From: Stappia stellulata
GTDB lineage: Bacteria; Pseudomonadota; Alphaproteobacteria; Rhizobiales; Stappiaceae
Reading direction: 5' to 3'
DNA: 64,000 bases
Assembly: GCF_020176715.1 (NCBI RefSeq)
Contig: NZ_JAIVMF010000015.1
Location: forward strand, 56,130 to 120,129
In this document: one piece after another, positions 9,215 to 19,034 of the stretch
Layout: the number at the start of each line of letters is the position of its first letter
Numbering within the stretch: position 1 is the first letter of the stretch
Position numbers and translations under genes: made by a program
The notes under the pieces: model-generated
What the model was told of the DNA's origin: nothing
Database searches by the model: none
What the model saw: the letters and a program-made list of their open reading frames with translations, nothing else

Positions 9215-10162
9215 TTAGCCGTGGAACCCGACCGCCGCATTGGCGAGCGCCACGCCTTCAAGCGCGTCGGTTGCGAAGAAGTCCGCGCCGATGCCGGTAA
9301 ACGCATCGGGCGCGGCGAGCACGCCGGCCCCGCCGATACACACATGCAGGCCGGAATTGCGCGATGCGGCGCGGGCACGTTCGATGGCGATCGCGACGTC
9401 GCCGACGATCGAGGTGATCCCGACAGAGAGGCCGAACACATCGAAATGGTCGCGCTGCAACTCCCTGTAGCAGCTGTCGAGATGGCCGCCATCGCCGCCG
9501 CGTTTCACCTGCCATCCCGATTGCCGGAACACCGTCTCGACGATCTGCAGGCCAAGCGCGTGGTTGTCGCCCGGCATGCGCGCCAGCAGCAAGCGGGCCT
9601 CGAGATCGCCCGGATGCAGGGCGTCGCCCTCTTCCTGCATGAGGTGACGTTCGACATAGGCCTGGGAAATGCTGTTGAACGCCAGCGCGATCCGTCCCGA
9701 CGCAAGGGTGATCTCGACGAAGGTCGCCTCCTCACGCGACCATCGACCGCGCACGCAGACGCACAGGGGCATCAGGACCTGGCTGTAGACCTCCAGAAAA
9801 GGACGGTTGCGGTCCACGATGTCCTTGATGATCGCCTCGAGCCGGATCTCCTCCTCCGAGAAGATCGCCCGGATCAGCGCGGAGACAATGGGGGCCCAGG
9901 AGGCATCGACACCGCTGGAGGGATCGGACAAGGCTGCGACCACCGACAAGGGGTCCGCCGCGCCAGCGTTGCGACGGATCATTTCCGCCGTCACAGTTCC
10001 TTGAATGGCTCGCTTCAGGAGCCTTGAATTGTCGCCATGGACGTCTCTGCGACTGTCTAGCTTCCGACGATCCGCCGCCCCACCCGCAGACTTTCCGCCC
10101 GTCTCAATGGTTTTACAGGCAATTGCATCACGGCCGTCCGACGAATTCGGGTACTCGGCCAT
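9215..10162 (-). CDS. AerR/PpaA-like B12-binding regulator (second copy)
   Basis: 315-residue protein with an N-terminal helical region and a C-terminal (~170-310) cobalamin-type Rossmann domain. The domain contains ARMPGDNHALGLQIVE, then FDVFGLSVGI and CIGGAGVLAAPDAF. This matches AerR/PpaA, the light- and redox-sensing antirepressors of PpsR/CrtJ, where the histidine in this segment lies by the cofactor. The ATG at 10162 is preceded by GGGAGGAG; a TTG at 10183 in the same frame lacks a good site. It lies 148 bp downstream of dxs on the same strand. A second family member (aerR) sits beside ppsR at 52.1 kb. Function is inferred. Confidence 0.8.
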   Translation of the reverse strand: MAEYPNSSDGRDAIACKTIETGGKSAGGAADRRKLDSRRDVHGDNSRLLKRAIQGTVTAEMIRRNAGAADPLSVVAALSDPSSGVDASWAPIVSALIRAIFSEEEIRLEAIIKDIVDRNRPFLEVYSQVLMPLCVCVRGRWSREEATFVEITLASGRIALAFNSISQAYVERHLMQEEGDALHPGDLEARLLLARMPGDNHALGLQIVETVFRQSGWQVKRGGDGGHLDSCYRELQRDHFDVFGLSVGITSIVGDVAIAIERARAASRNSGLHVCIGGAGVLAAPDAFTGIGADFFATDALEGVALANAAVGFHG

Positions 10163-10310
10163 TGCTCCTCCCAGGGAGGACAAATGCTAAATAAAACATC
10201 CTCCAGCCCAAATCCTGTGCGCAAAAGACAGGGCACACAAGTTTGGAATCGGAACAGATGCCCGCTGTTTGTTTCCCAAGAAGAAAGGTCCCTGTTCCGA
10301 CGGTTTTCCT

Positions 10311-12263
10311 TCAAAGGACGGAATAGGCTCTATGATCGCGTGTGGATTCAGGCCCGTTCGCGCGTGCCACAGCATCAAGGGCCTTGCACACGATGTGGCG
10401 CGCGTTCAGGCCCGCCGCCTCGTACATCGCCTCGGGGGAGGCCTGGGCGATGAAGCTGTCCGGCAGGGTCATGCAGCGAACGGCGATGCGCCCGTCGAGC
10501 GCGCCCTCTTCCGCCAAAGCCTGCAGCACCATGGCGCCAAAGCCGCCGCCGGCGCCCTCCTCGATGGTGACGAGCACATCATGCTCGGCCACGAGATCCC
10601 GGATGAGATCGAGGTCCAGCGGCTTGGCGAAGCGGGCATCGGCCACGGTTGTCGACAGACCGCGCTGGTCCAGCCGCCCGGCGGCGATGAGGCATTGTTC
10701 CAGCCGCGCGCCGAAGGACAGCAGGGCAACGGTACGACCTTCCCGGACGATCCGCCCCTTGCCGATGGCAAGCGGAACGCCAGCCTTTGGCAAGGCAACG
10801 CCGGTCCCGGAGCCGCGCGGATAGCGGAAGGCAATCGGGCCGTCGTCATGGCGCGCGGCGGTCGCGACCATATCCATCAGTTCCGCCTCGTCGGCCGCCG
10901 CCATCACCGTGAACCCCGGCAGATTGGCGAGATAGCCGACATCGAAGGCGCCGGCATGGGTCGGCCCATCCGCGCCCACCAGACCGGCGCGATCGATCGC
11001 GAAGCGGACCGGCAGTCCCTGCAAGGCGACGTCATGCACGATCTGGTCGTAGCCGCGCTGCAGGAAGGTGGAATAGATCGCGCAGAACGGCCGCAGGCCG
11101 CTTGCGGCCAGTCCGGCGGCGAAGGTCACGGCGTGCTGTTCGGCGATGCCGACGTCGAAGGCGCGGTCCGGGTAGACCTTGGCGAAGTGATCGATACCGG
11201 TCCCGCCGGGCATCGCGGCGGTGATCCCGACGATGCGCTCGTCGCGCGCGGCCTCCGCCACCAGGCTTTTGCCGAACACACTGGTGTAGCTCGGCGGCGC
11301 CGGTTTCGCCGCGGCCTGCTTTCCGGTCGCGGGGTCGAATTTCGAGACGCCGTGATACTTGTCGCTGGCCATTTCGGCAGGCCGGTAGCCGGCGCCCTTC
11401 TTGGTGACCGCATGCAGAAGCACCGGACCGTCGGCATTGTCGCGCAGCGTCCGCAGAATGCGCAGCAGGTCCTTCACGTCGTGTCCGTCGACCGGGCCGA
11501 CATAGCAGAACCCGAGATGATCGAACATCGTGTAGCCGGACATCAGCCCCTTGGCGAGATGGCGCGCGCGTGCCGCACCTTCGCGGAAGGGAGCCGGCAA
11601 TTGCGACGCCGCCTGTTTCACCAGCGCCTTGAAGTCCTTCACCGGCCGGCCGGCACACAGACCCGTCAGATAGGTCGACAGCGCCCCGACCGGGGGCGCG
11701 ATCGACATGTCGTTGTCGTTCAGGATCACGATCATGCGCTTGCCGGCGGCGCCGGCGTTGTTCATGGCTTCATAGGCCATCCCGGCGGTCATGGCGCCAT
11801 CGCCGACCACGCAGATCACGTCACCCACGTCAGCGCCGAGATCGCGCGCCGTGGCAAAGCCGAGCCCTGCGGAAATCGAGGTGGATGAATGCGCCGCGCC
11901 GAAGGGGTCATAGACGCTTTCGCTGCGCTTGGTGAAACCGCTGAGACCGTCTTTCTGGCGCAGGGTGTGCATCCGGTCGCGCCGGCCGGTGAGGATCTTG
12001 TGGGGATAGCATTGATGCCCGACGTCCCAGATCAGCTTGTCGCGGGGGGTGTCGAAGACGGCGTGGATCGCCACGGTCAGTTCGACGACACCGAGGCTGG
12101 AACCGAGATGCCCTCCCGTGCGCGCAACAGAGTTGATGGTCTCCCGGCGCAATTCCCGGGCCAGAAGGGCGAGCTCGCCATCGCTCAGGCTCTTGAGGTC
12201 ATCCGGTGAGGAGACCCGGTCCAGCAACGGTGTCGGTGCGTTGATGTCGGTGCCGGTGACCAT
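10311..12263 (-). CDS. dxs: 1-deoxy-D-xylulose-5-phosphate synthase
   Basis: The first MEP-pathway enzyme: it condenses pyruvate with glyceraldehyde-3-phosphate using thiamine diphosphate, feeding carotenoids and the phytyl/geranylgeranyl tail of BChl. The 650 residues include the N-terminal [19 protein letters not shown], the ThDP motif [33 protein letters not shown] and [14 protein letters not shown] start at ATG 12263 ([17 protein letters not shown]), preceded by AGAGAGGGA, rather than the 36-codon extension upstream. Two perfect PpsR-type palindromes lie 137-179 bp upstream, so it is probably co-regulated with photosynthesis. Confidence 0.96.
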   Translation of the reverse strand: MVTGTDINAPTPLLDRVSSPDDLKSLSDGELALLARELRRETINSVARTGGHLGSSLGVVELTVAIHAVFDTPRDKLIWDVGHQCYPHKILTGRRDRMHTLRQKDGLSGFTKRSESVYDPFGAAHSSTSISAGLGFATARDLGADVGDVICVVGDGAMTAGMAYEAMNNAGAAGKRMIVILNDNDMSIAPPVGALSTYLTGLCAGRPVKDFKALVKQAASQLPAPFREGAARARHLAKGLMSGYTMFDHLGFCYVGPVDGHDVKDLLRILRTLRDNADGPVLLHAVTKKGAGYRPAEMASDKYHGVSKFDPATGKQAAAKPAPPSYTSVFGKSLVAEAARDERIVGITAAMPGGTGIDHFAKVYPDRAFDVGIAEQHAVTFAAGLAASGLRPFCAIYSTFLQRGYDQIVHDVALQGLPVRFAIDRAGLVGADGPTHAGAFDVGYLANLPGFTVMAAADEAELMDMVATAARHDDGPIAFRYPRGSGTGVALPKAGVPLAIGKGRIVREGRTVALLSFGARLEQCLIAAGRLDQRGLSTTVADARFAKPLDLDLIRDLVAEHDVLVTIEEGAGGGFGAMVLQALAEEGALDGRIAVRCMTLPDSFIAQASPEAMYEAAGLNARHIVCKALDAVARANGPESTRDHRAYSVL

Positions 12264-12399
12264 GATGGATCCCTCTCTTGCAGCCCGAACCGCAGTGCGG
12301 CCTCGTCTCCCGGGCGTCGGTCTCGCGGTGCCGCCGCAAGCCCTGCGATGGGAACGCACGACGGTCGCCAAGCACCATCTTCAACCGCACACACCAATT

Positions 12400-12442
12400 T
12401 GTAAACTTATTTTTACACTTAGACTGTCCATTTGAAATTACA
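12400..12442. promoter_or_regulatory. Pair of PpsR/CrtJ sites on the dxs side of the dxs/bchI gap
   Basis: Two exact TGT-N12-ACA palindromes: TGTAAACTTATTTTTACA at 12400-12417 and TGTCCATTTGAAATTACA at 12425-12442, with starts 25 bp apart. This is the known PpsR/CrtJ operator form, with cooperative binding to paired sites. They lie in the 347-bp gap between divergent dxs and bchI. Confidence 0.8.
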
Positions 12443-12550
12443 CATCCGCATTTATGCCATTTCCGTCAGACCCCGTCGCGCGCCACCGGACACGCGGGCG
12501 GGGCATGCCGGCCAGGCGCACCGCCAAGCCGATTGCAATTGCCGGAAAAG

Positions 12551-12592
12551 TGTCTAATCTAATTGACAGTACGTCGTAACAAGATTTTTACA
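12551..12592. promoter_or_regulatory. PpsR/CrtJ site pair just upstream of bchI
   Basis: An exact palindrome TGTCTAATCTAATTGACA at 12551-12568 and a one-mismatch partner CGTAACAAGATTTTTACA at 12575-12592, starts 24 bp apart. They end 18 bp before the bchI ATG, placing them over the likely promoter of bchIDO-crtIB. Confidence 0.8.
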
Positions 12593-12610
12593 CTTCTCGG
12601 GAGAAACCGC

Positions 12611-13663
12611 ATGTCTCCGCCATTTCCCTTCTCCGCCATCGTTGGACAGGACGAGTTGAAGGACGCGCTGCTTCTCGCCGCCGTCGACCCGTCCCTGGGC
12701 GGGGTTCTGGTGTTCGGAGATCGCGGAACCGGCAAATCCACCGCCGTGCGGGCGCTGGCTGCCCTGCTGCCGGACATTAAGGCCCGCGAGGGCTGTGCCT
12801 TCAACTGCGACCCGGCCCGGCCGTCCGACATCTGCCCGACATGCGGCGACGCGGCGCGAAAGGGCGCGAAGGCAAACCGGCCGGCGATCGTGAAACGCCG
12901 CACCCCCGTCGTCGACCTGCCGCTCGGGGCGACCGAAGACCGCGTCTGCGGCACGCTCGACCTGGAAAAGGCCCTGACCACGGGCGAAAAGGCCTTCGAA
13001 CCCGGCCTTCTGGCGCGGGCCCATCGCGGCTTTCTCTATATCGACGAGGTCAATCTTCTGGAAGACCATCTGGTCGACCTGCTTCTCGACGTTGCCGCCT
13101 CGGGAACGAATGTCGTCGAGCGCGAGGGCCTGAGCGTCCGCCATCCCGCCCGCTTCGTTCTGGTCGGCAGCGGCAATCCGGAAGAGGGCGAATTGCGCCC
13201 GCAGCTGCTCGACCGCTTCGGCCTGTCGCTCGACGTGTCCGCGCCGCGCGACATCCAGCAGCGGGTCGAGGTGATCCGTCGCCGTGAGGCCTACGACAAG
13301 AACCCGGACGGGTTCGTCGCGGACTGGGCGGCGCGCGATGCGAAGATCACCGCCCGCATCCGGAAATCGGCGGCAATGCTGGCAAGGATGGAAACGCCGA
13401 CCCCCGTCTTCGAGCTGGCCGCGACCCTGTGCCTTCGCCTCGGGGTCGACGGTTTGCGCGGCGAACTGACGCTGATCCGGGCCGCCCGCGCCCGCGCGGC
13501 ACTTGCCGGCAAGCGCGAACCGGGCACCGCCGACGTCGTGGCCGTCGCGCCGATGGCGCTCCGCCACCGCCTGCGCCGCGATCCGCTTGACGAGGCCGGC
13601 TCCGCCGCACGGGTGGAACGCGCCGTCGACGAAGTGTCCTTCGGAGTGGCCGGCCATGCCTGA
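12611..13663 (+). CDS. bchI: Magnesium chelatase ATPase subunit I
   Basis: AAA+ subunit of Mg-chelatase, which with BchD and BchH inserts Mg2+ into protoporphyrin IX. The 350 residues show Walker A GDRGTGKST (36-44), Walker B LYIDEVNLL (~140-150) and the cysteine-containing NCDPARPSDICPTCGD insertion typical of photosynthetic BchI. I start at ATG 12611 (MSPPFPFSAIVGQ), preceded by GGGAGAAA. The 16-codon upstream extension would run through the PpsR sites. The 3' end overlaps bchD by 8 bp. Confidence 0.97.
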   Translation: MSPPFPFSAIVGQDELKDALLLAAVDPSLGGVLVFGDRGTGKSTAVRALAALLPDIKAREGCAFNCDPARPSDICPTCGDAARKGAKANRPAIVKRRTPVVDLPLGATEDRVCGTLDLEKALTTGEKAFEPGLLARAHRGFLYIDEVNLLEDHLVDLLLDVAASGTNVVEREGLSVRHPARFVLVGSGNPEEGELRPQLLDRFGLSLDVSAPRDIQQRVEVIRRREAYDKNPDGFVADWAARDAKITARIRKSAAMLARMETPTPVFELAATLCLRLGVDGLRGELTLIRAARARAALAGKREPGTADVVAVAPMALRHRLRRDPLDEAGSAARVERAVDEVSFGVAGHA

Positions 13664-15491
13664 GCCTTTGCCCGATCCGTCCGGCCGCGCGCCGGCGTCC
13701 GGTCGCGGGACCGGACGCTGGGCCGATGCCCTGCTTGCAGCCGAGGTGCTGACGGTGGGCGGTGCGGCCCTTGGCGGCATTCACGTGCGCGCCCGCTGCG
13801 GTCCGGTGCTGGACCGCTGGCTCGCAGCGCTCAAGCGCATGCAGCCCCCCGGGGCCGCGGTCCAGCGCGTCGCCGCAACGGTAACGGCCGACGCGCTCGA
13901 CGGCGGCCTCGACCTGTCGCAGACCCTGACGCTCGGACGGCCGGTGCGCAACGCCGGCGTGCTGGCGCGGGCCGATGGCGGCCTGCTGGTCCTTGCCATG
14001 GCCGAACGCACGCAGGCCACCGTTTCCGGCATCCTCGCCGGAACGCTCGACACCGGCAAAAGCGGCTGCGGCGCGCCGGCATGCTTCACGCTCGTCGCCC
14101 TCGACGAAGGGGCGGATGCGGACGAAGGTCTGCCCGAGGCGATTGCCGACCGGCTCTGCCTGCGCCTCCCGCTGGAGACGGTCTCCCTTGGCGAGACCGA
14201 CGATGCCGACACCCCGATTGAACGCCCCCACTCAGACATCGACTGGCGCAAGGTGGTCGTCCCCGAAGCGTTGCTCGACGCGCTGGTTGGCGCGGCCGAC
14301 GCGACCGCGACCCGCTCGATGCGCCGCGCGCTCGCTCTGGTCCGCGTGACCCGGATCGTCGCCGCCCTGGAGGACTCGGCACAGGCCGAACCGCGCCACG
14401 CGGCGACCGCGCTGCGGCTGGTGTTCGGCCTTGCACCCAGCGCCGAAGACGTCCACGACGACGCTACGGAAACCGAGGAGCCGTCCTGCGAAGAGCGGAG
14501 CGATGCTTCCGATCCGCCTCCGCAGGATGCCGCCGCCGATGCCCCCGATTCCCGTGACACGGATACCGACCCGCCGGAGGGCGAGCGCGAGATCGATCCC
14601 GCGGCCTTGCAGGACATGCTGATTGCCGTTCTCGCGGCGCAGAAACTCGACCCGTCGCTGCTTGCCATCGGCGCGGGCGAGAGGAAGGCCGGCGGCGGTG
14701 CGGGCAAATCCGGCGCCGAGCAAAACGGCAGCCAGCGCGGCCGCACCATCGGCGTCACCAGCCGGCCGGCGAATGCCGCGTTGCGGCCCAATGTCGCTGC
14801 AACGCTGCGCGCGGCCGCCCCCTGGCAGCACCTGAGACGCAGGGCGCATGCGGCAACCGGCGGCGGACCCTCCCGCCCGATCCATGTCACGCCCTCCGAC
14901 TTCCGCTATCTGCGCCGTCGTCACCGCACCGAAACCACGGCGATCTTCGCCGTGGATGCCTCCGGATCGACCGCCTTCGACCGTCTGGGCGAGGCGAAGG
15001 GCGCCATCGAGCTGCTGCTCGCCGACTGCTACGTGCGGCGCGACCAGATCGCGCTGATCGCCTTTCGCGGACGTGAGGCGGAACTGCTGCTGGAACCGAC
15101 GCGCTCGCTCGTGCGGGCGAAACGCAGCCTCACCGGCCTGCCCGGCGGCGGCCCGACGCCGCTTGCCGACGGGATGCGGCGCAGCCTCGAACTGGCGGTG
15201 CAGATCCGGCGCAAGGGCCAGACGCCGCTGATCGTGCTGTTCACCGACGGGCGCGGAAACATCACGCTCGACGGCAGCGCGGACCGTGTCGTGGCGCAGG
15301 ACGAAGCCGTGCGGCTGGCGAGACAGGGCGCGGCGCTCGGGGTCAAGACCCTCGTCATCGATATCGGCCGACGCTCGCGCGACGGTGCGCGCACGCTCGC
15401 CGAAACGATGAACGCCGACTACCGGGTGCTGCCGCGCGCCGACGCCGCCGCCGTCTCCACCCTCGTCTCGACCTACATGCGGGGCGCGTGA
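13656..15491 (+). CDS. bchD: Magnesium chelatase subunit D
   Basis: 611-residue partner of BchI in the chelatase motor. It has an AAA-like N-terminal domain without intact Walker motifs and an acidic, proline-rich linker at ~266-311 (DDATETEEPSCEERSD and on). The C-terminal integrin-I/VWA domain carries the MIDAS motif DASGST (~433-438), which docks on BchH. The start at ATG 13656 lies within the bchI end. The stop overlaps the bchO start (GTGA). Confidence 0.96.
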   Translation: MPEPLPDPSGRAPASGRGTGRWADALLAAEVLTVGGAALGGIHVRARCGPVLDRWLAALKRMQPPGAAVQRVAATVTADALDGGLDLSQTLTLGRPVRNAGVLARADGGLLVLAMAERTQATVSGILAGTLDTGKSGCGAPACFTLVALDEGADADEGLPEAIADRLCLRLPLETVSLGETDDADTPIERPHSDIDWRKVVVPEALLDALVGAADATATRSMRRALALVRVTRIVAALEDSAQAEPRHAATALRLVFGLAPSAEDVHDDATETEEPSCEERSDASDPPPQDAAADAPDSRDTDTDPPEGEREIDPAALQDMLIAVLAAQKLDPSLLAIGAGERKAGGGAGKSGAEQNGSQRGRTIGVTSRPANAALRPNVAATLRAAAPWQHLRRRAHAATGGGPSRPIHVTPSDFRYLRRRHRTETTAIFAVDASGSTAFDRLGEAKGAIELLLADCYVRRDQIALIAFRGREAELLLEPTRSLVRAKRSLTGLPGGGPTPLADGMRRSLELAVQIRRKGQTPLIVLFTDGRGNITLDGSADRVVAQDEAVRLARQGAALGVKTLVIDIGRRSRDGARTLAETMNADYRVLPRADAAAVSTLVSTYMRGA

Positions 15492-16417
15492 CGACGATGA
15501 CCGGTTTCGCCCAGGACAAGGATCTCGACTGGAGCCGCGACGGCCGCGACTGGCCGAACAGCGATGCCAGCCGGTTCGTGCGGACCCGGCGCATCCTCTG
15601 GCATCTGCAGGAGATGGGCGACGCCCGCGCGCCCGCCCTGCTGCTGGTGCACGGCACTGCGGCCTCGACCCATTCCTTCCGCGACCTGATGCCCCGGCTG
15701 AGCGCCCGGTTTCGCGTCATCGCGATCGATCTTCCGGGCCACGGTTTCACCGATGCCCGCGACACGCAGTCCCTGACGCCGACGGGCATGGCCATGGCCG
15801 TCTCCGACCTGCTGCGCCATCTCGACATCCTGCCGGTCGCCGCCGCCGGACATTCCGCCGGTGCCGCCGTCCTGATCCGCATGGCGCAGCTCGGCGGCGT
15901 CGCGCCGGCGCAGATCTTCGGGCTGAACGCCGCCCTTGAGCCGATCCAGGGCAATGCGCTGTTCCAGCCGCTGGCCCGCTTCCTGTTCCTCAATCCGCTG
16001 ACCCCGCGCCTGCTTGCGTGGCGCGCGACGTTTGGGGGAACCGACGCCATGCTGCAGCGGGCGACGGGATCGACAATCGGCGCCGATGGCGCCAGATGCT
16101 ACACGCGCCTGTTCGCCAGCCGGCGGCACGTGCGCGCGGCGCTCGGCATGATGGCGCATTGGGATCTCGCGCCGCTTCAGGCGGGGCTGCCCTCTCTTGA
16201 ACCGGAGCTGATCCTGATCGCCGCCGATGACGATCCGATGGTGCCGGCATCGGTCTCGACCCGTGCCGCGCTCCGTGCGCCGCAGGCAAGCTGCATCCGT
16301 TTCGCGACCGGCGGTCATCTGCTGCATGAGGCCGAGCCGGACACAATCGCAGCGCTGATCGAGGCGCGCTGCCTCGGCGAAACGGCGGTCGATACGCAGG
16401 ATCGCCGCCGTGCCTAG
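15488..16417 (+). CDS. bchO: Mg-chelatase-associated alpha/beta hydrolase
   Basis: 309-residue alpha/beta hydrolase encoded after bchID in most purple-bacterial PGCs; its exact role around Mg-chelatase is unproven. Visible are the oxyanion segment LLLVHGTAASTHSF, DLPGHGFTD, and the nucleophile elbow AGHSAGAAVL with serine near residue 121. A C-terminal GGHLLHEAEPD supplies the histidine. The GTG at 15488 forms a GTGA overlap with bchD; an ATG three codons later (15497) is an alternative. Confidence 0.92.
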   Translation: MTTMTGFAQDKDLDWSRDGRDWPNSDASRFVRTRRILWHLQEMGDARAPALLLVHGTAASTHSFRDLMPRLSARFRVIAIDLPGHGFTDARDTQSLTPTGMAMAVSDLLRHLDILPVAAAGHSAGAAVLIRMAQLGGVAPAQIFGLNAALEPIQGNALFQPLARFLFLNPLTPRLLAWRATFGGTDAMLQRATGSTIGADGARCYTRLFASRRHVRAALGMMAHWDLAPLQAGLPSLEPELILIAADDDPMVPASVSTRAALRAPQASCIRFATGGHLLHEAEPDTIAALIEARCLGETAVDTQDRRRA

Positions 16418-16465
16418 AGCAATCGCCCTCCCCGCCCCTTCAACGGTTTGCCCCGGCAGGACAAG

Positions 16466-17995
16466 ATGACAATTCACCCAAATCCGGTTCCGACACTCAC
16501 AGGCGACGACACACGGCCGCATGCCGTTGTCGTCGGCGCCGGTGTCGGTGGCCTGGCGGCAGCGATCCGGTTGAGCGTTCGGGGATACCGCGTCACCCTC
16601 GTCGACCGGCTCGATGCCCCGGGTGGGCGGGCGAGCGTGTTTCGCCAGGACGGCTTCACCTTCGATGCCGGACCGACGATCCTGACCGCGCCGTTCCTGT
16701 TCGAGGAGCTCTGGACGCTCTGCGGCAAACGCATGAGCGATCATGTGACCCTGCACGAGCTGAACCCCTGTTACACGATCCGCTTTGACGACGGCGACAC
16801 CTTCCGCTGCTACAGCGATGCGGCGGCGATGCGCGCGGAGGTCGAGCGCTTCAGCCCCGGCGATCTTGCCGGCTACGAGGCATTCCTGGCGGAAAGCAAG
16901 GCCTGCTTTCACACCGGCTTCGAGAAGATGATCGACCGGCCCTTCCCCTCGCTTGCGAGCATGGCTAGGGCGCTGCCCGACCTCATCCTGCGCCGGGCCG
17001 AACGCTCGGTGCACAAGCTGGTCTCCAAACATGTGCGCAACGAGAAACTGCGCATGGCGCTGAGCTTTCACCCGCTGTTCATCGGCGGCAACCCGATGCG
17101 CACCAGCTCGGTGATGAGCCTGATCTCCTATCTGGAGCAGACCTATGGCGTGCACTACGCGATGGGCGGCACCGGCGCGCTGGTCAAGGGAATGGCCGAT
17201 CTCGCCGAAGGCCAGGGCGTGCAGCTTCGCATGAACGCGGATGTCGCGGAAATCCTCGTGGACAATGGCAGGGCGACCGGCGTGCGACTGGCAGGCGGCC
17301 AGCGGATCGCAGCGGATGTCGTCGTTTCCAACGCGGATGCCGCATGGACCTACGGCAAGCTGCTGCCGGAGACCGCGCGCGGGCGCTGGAGCACCCGCAA
17401 ACTTGAGCGCATGGCCTATTCGATGAGCCTGTTCGTCTGGTATTTCGGCACGAACCGGCACTATCCCGACGTCGGCCATCATACGGTGATGATGGGACCG
17501 CGCTACGACGGGCTGCTCGCCGACATCTTCGACCGCAAGATCCTCGCCGACGACTTCAGCCTTTACCTGCACCGCCCGAGCGCGACCGATCCGAGCGTCG
17601 CGCCCAAGGGATGCGATGCCTTCTACGTCCTGGCGCCTGTTCCCAATCTCGACGGCGAAACGGACTGGCATACGGCGGCAGACCCCTACCGGAAACGGAT
17701 CGCGGCGCATCTGGAAAAGACGCTGCTTCCCGGTCTCGGCGATGCGCTCGTCACCTCGCGGGTGATGACCCCGCTCGATTTCCAGTCACGGTTGCTTGCG
17801 CACAAGGGGGCTGCCTTCGGCATGGAGCCGCGGCTGACGCAACTGGCGTGGTTTCGCCCGCACAACGAAAGCGAGGCCGTGGCCAATCTCTATCTGGTCG
17901 GAGCGGGAACGCACCCCGGCGCCGGACTTCCCGGCGTCGTCGCCTCCGCTAAAATTCTCGACAAGGTGGTGCCGCATGCCCGTGAATTCGCCTGA
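16466..17995 (+). CDS. crtI: Phytoene desaturase
   Basis: FAD-dependent membrane-associated desaturase converting phytoene to neurosporene or lycopene. The 509 residues have the dinucleotide motif VVVGAGVGGLAAAIRL (21-36), FDAGPTILTAPFLFEELW, and the C-terminal CrtI signature LVGAGTHPGAGLPGVV (~479-494). The start at ATG 16466 (MTIHPNPVPTLTG) has AGGA 5 nt upstream. It follows bchO by 48 bp and overlaps crtB by 20 bp, suggesting coupled translation. Whether it makes three or four desaturations cannot be read from the sequence. Confidence 0.95.
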   Translation: MTIHPNPVPTLTGDDTRPHAVVVGAGVGGLAAAIRLSVRGYRVTLVDRLDAPGGRASVFRQDGFTFDAGPTILTAPFLFEELWTLCGKRMSDHVTLHELNPCYTIRFDDGDTFRCYSDAAAMRAEVERFSPGDLAGYEAFLAESKACFHTGFEKMIDRPFPSLASMARALPDLILRRAERSVHKLVSKHVRNEKLRMALSFHPLFIGGNPMRTSSVMSLISYLEQTYGVHYAMGGTGALVKGMADLAEGQGVQLRMNADVAEILVDNGRATGVRLAGGQRIAADVVVSNADAAWTYGKLLPETARGRWSTRKLERMAYSMSLFVWYFGTNRHYPDVGHHTVMMGPRYDGLLADIFDRKILADDFSLYLHRPSATDPSVAPKGCDAFYVLAPVPNLDGETDWHTAADPYRKRIAAHLEKTLLPGLGDALVTSRVMTPLDFQSRLLAHKGAAFGMEPRLTQLAWFRPHNESEAVANLYLVGAGTHPGAGLPGVVASAKILDKVVPHAREFA

Positions 17996-19031
17996 ACCGG
18001 TCCTCCTCGACGCGGCCGAGCGCATCGCCTGCCAGAAAGCGATCCGATGCGGGTCGAAGTCGTTCCACGCCGCCTCGCTGCTGCTGCCGCAAAGAGTTCG
18101 CCTTCCGGCCCGCGCGCTCTACGCCTTCTGCCGCTCCACCGACGACCTGGTCGACGCCGGCACCTCGGCAACGCGTGCGACCGAAACGCTGAAATCGCGC
18201 CTCGACGCGATCTACCGCGGCGCGCCGCAGGACCATATGTGCGACCGGGCCTTCGCCTCCGTCGTCACGGCCCATCGCATTCCGCGTCACCTGCCGGACG
18301 CGCTGATCGAGGGGTTCGCCTGGGACGAGGACGGCCGCGTCTACCGGACGCTTGACGAGCTGTGCGCCTATGCCGCCCGCGTCGCCTCCACGGTCGGGCT
18401 GATGATGACGCTGATCATGGGGGTGCGCGACCGCGACGTGCTGGCCCGTGCCGCTGACCTCGGGATCGCCATGCAGCTCACCAACATCGCCCGCGATGTC
18501 GGCGAGGATGCCCGCAACGGTCGCATCTATCTGCCGCGCGACTGGCTGGCGGAGGAAGGCGTTTCGGCGGAGAGCCTTATTCGCGACCCGCGTCCGTCGC
18601 CTGCGGTGGCGCGCGTCGTGCAACGGCTTCTCGCGGCGGCGGACACCCACTACGCACGTGCCGGCGCCGGGATCAGCGGCCTGCCGCTCGACTGCCGGCC
18701 CGCGATCCGCAGCGCCGGCCTGATCTACCGGGATATCGGGCGCGCGATCGCCGAAAACGGCCATGACAGCGTGACCCGCCGCGCCGTGACCAGTCGCGCG
18801 GCAAAGGTCCGTCTGCTGCTTCTTGCGGCGGCAACGCCCTTTCCCTCCGCAACCGCGCTGACCCTGCCGCCGCACGACAGCGTCCGGCAGCTGGTCGAGG
18901 CCTGCAGCGCCCCGGATGCAGCCCCCGCGCCGCGGGGCTTCGATGAAAAACTGGGGCGCGTGCTCGATCTTCTCGCCACGACGGAACGCCGCGAGCGGGC
19001 GCTGATGGCATCCGCGCGCGGGCGGGGCTGA
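17976..19031 (+). CDS. crtB: Phytoene synthase
   Basis: Head-to-head prenyltransferase joining two GGPP into phytoene. The 351 residues carry both Asp-rich motifs: STDDLVD (~54-60) and NIARDVGEDARNGRIYLP (~171-188), as in squalene/phytoene synthases. It starts inside the crtI end (20-bp overlap) and is followed after 3 bp by a 51-codon membrane ORF. Confidence 0.96.
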   Translation: MPVNSPEPVLLDAAERIACQKAIRCGSKSFHAASLLLPQRVRLPARALYAFCRSTDDLVDAGTSATRATETLKSRLDAIYRGAPQDHMCDRAFASVVTAHRIPRHLPDALIEGFAWDEDGRVYRTLDELCAYAARVASTVGLMMTLIMGVRDRDVLARAADLGIAMQLTNIARDVGEDARNGRIYLPRDWLAEEGVSAESLIRDPRPSPAVARVVQRLLAAADTHYARAGAGISGLPLDCRPAIRSAGLIYRDIGRAIAENGHDSVTRRAVTSRAAKVRLLLLAAATPFPSATALTLPPHDSVRQLVEACSAPDAAPAPRGFDEKLGRVLDLLATTERRERALMASARGRG

Positions 19032-19034
19032 TTG

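Noticed and set aside
10269..11888. A 539-codon plus-strand frame opposite dxs
   Set aside because: Antisense shadow of dxs; no ribosome site or domain.
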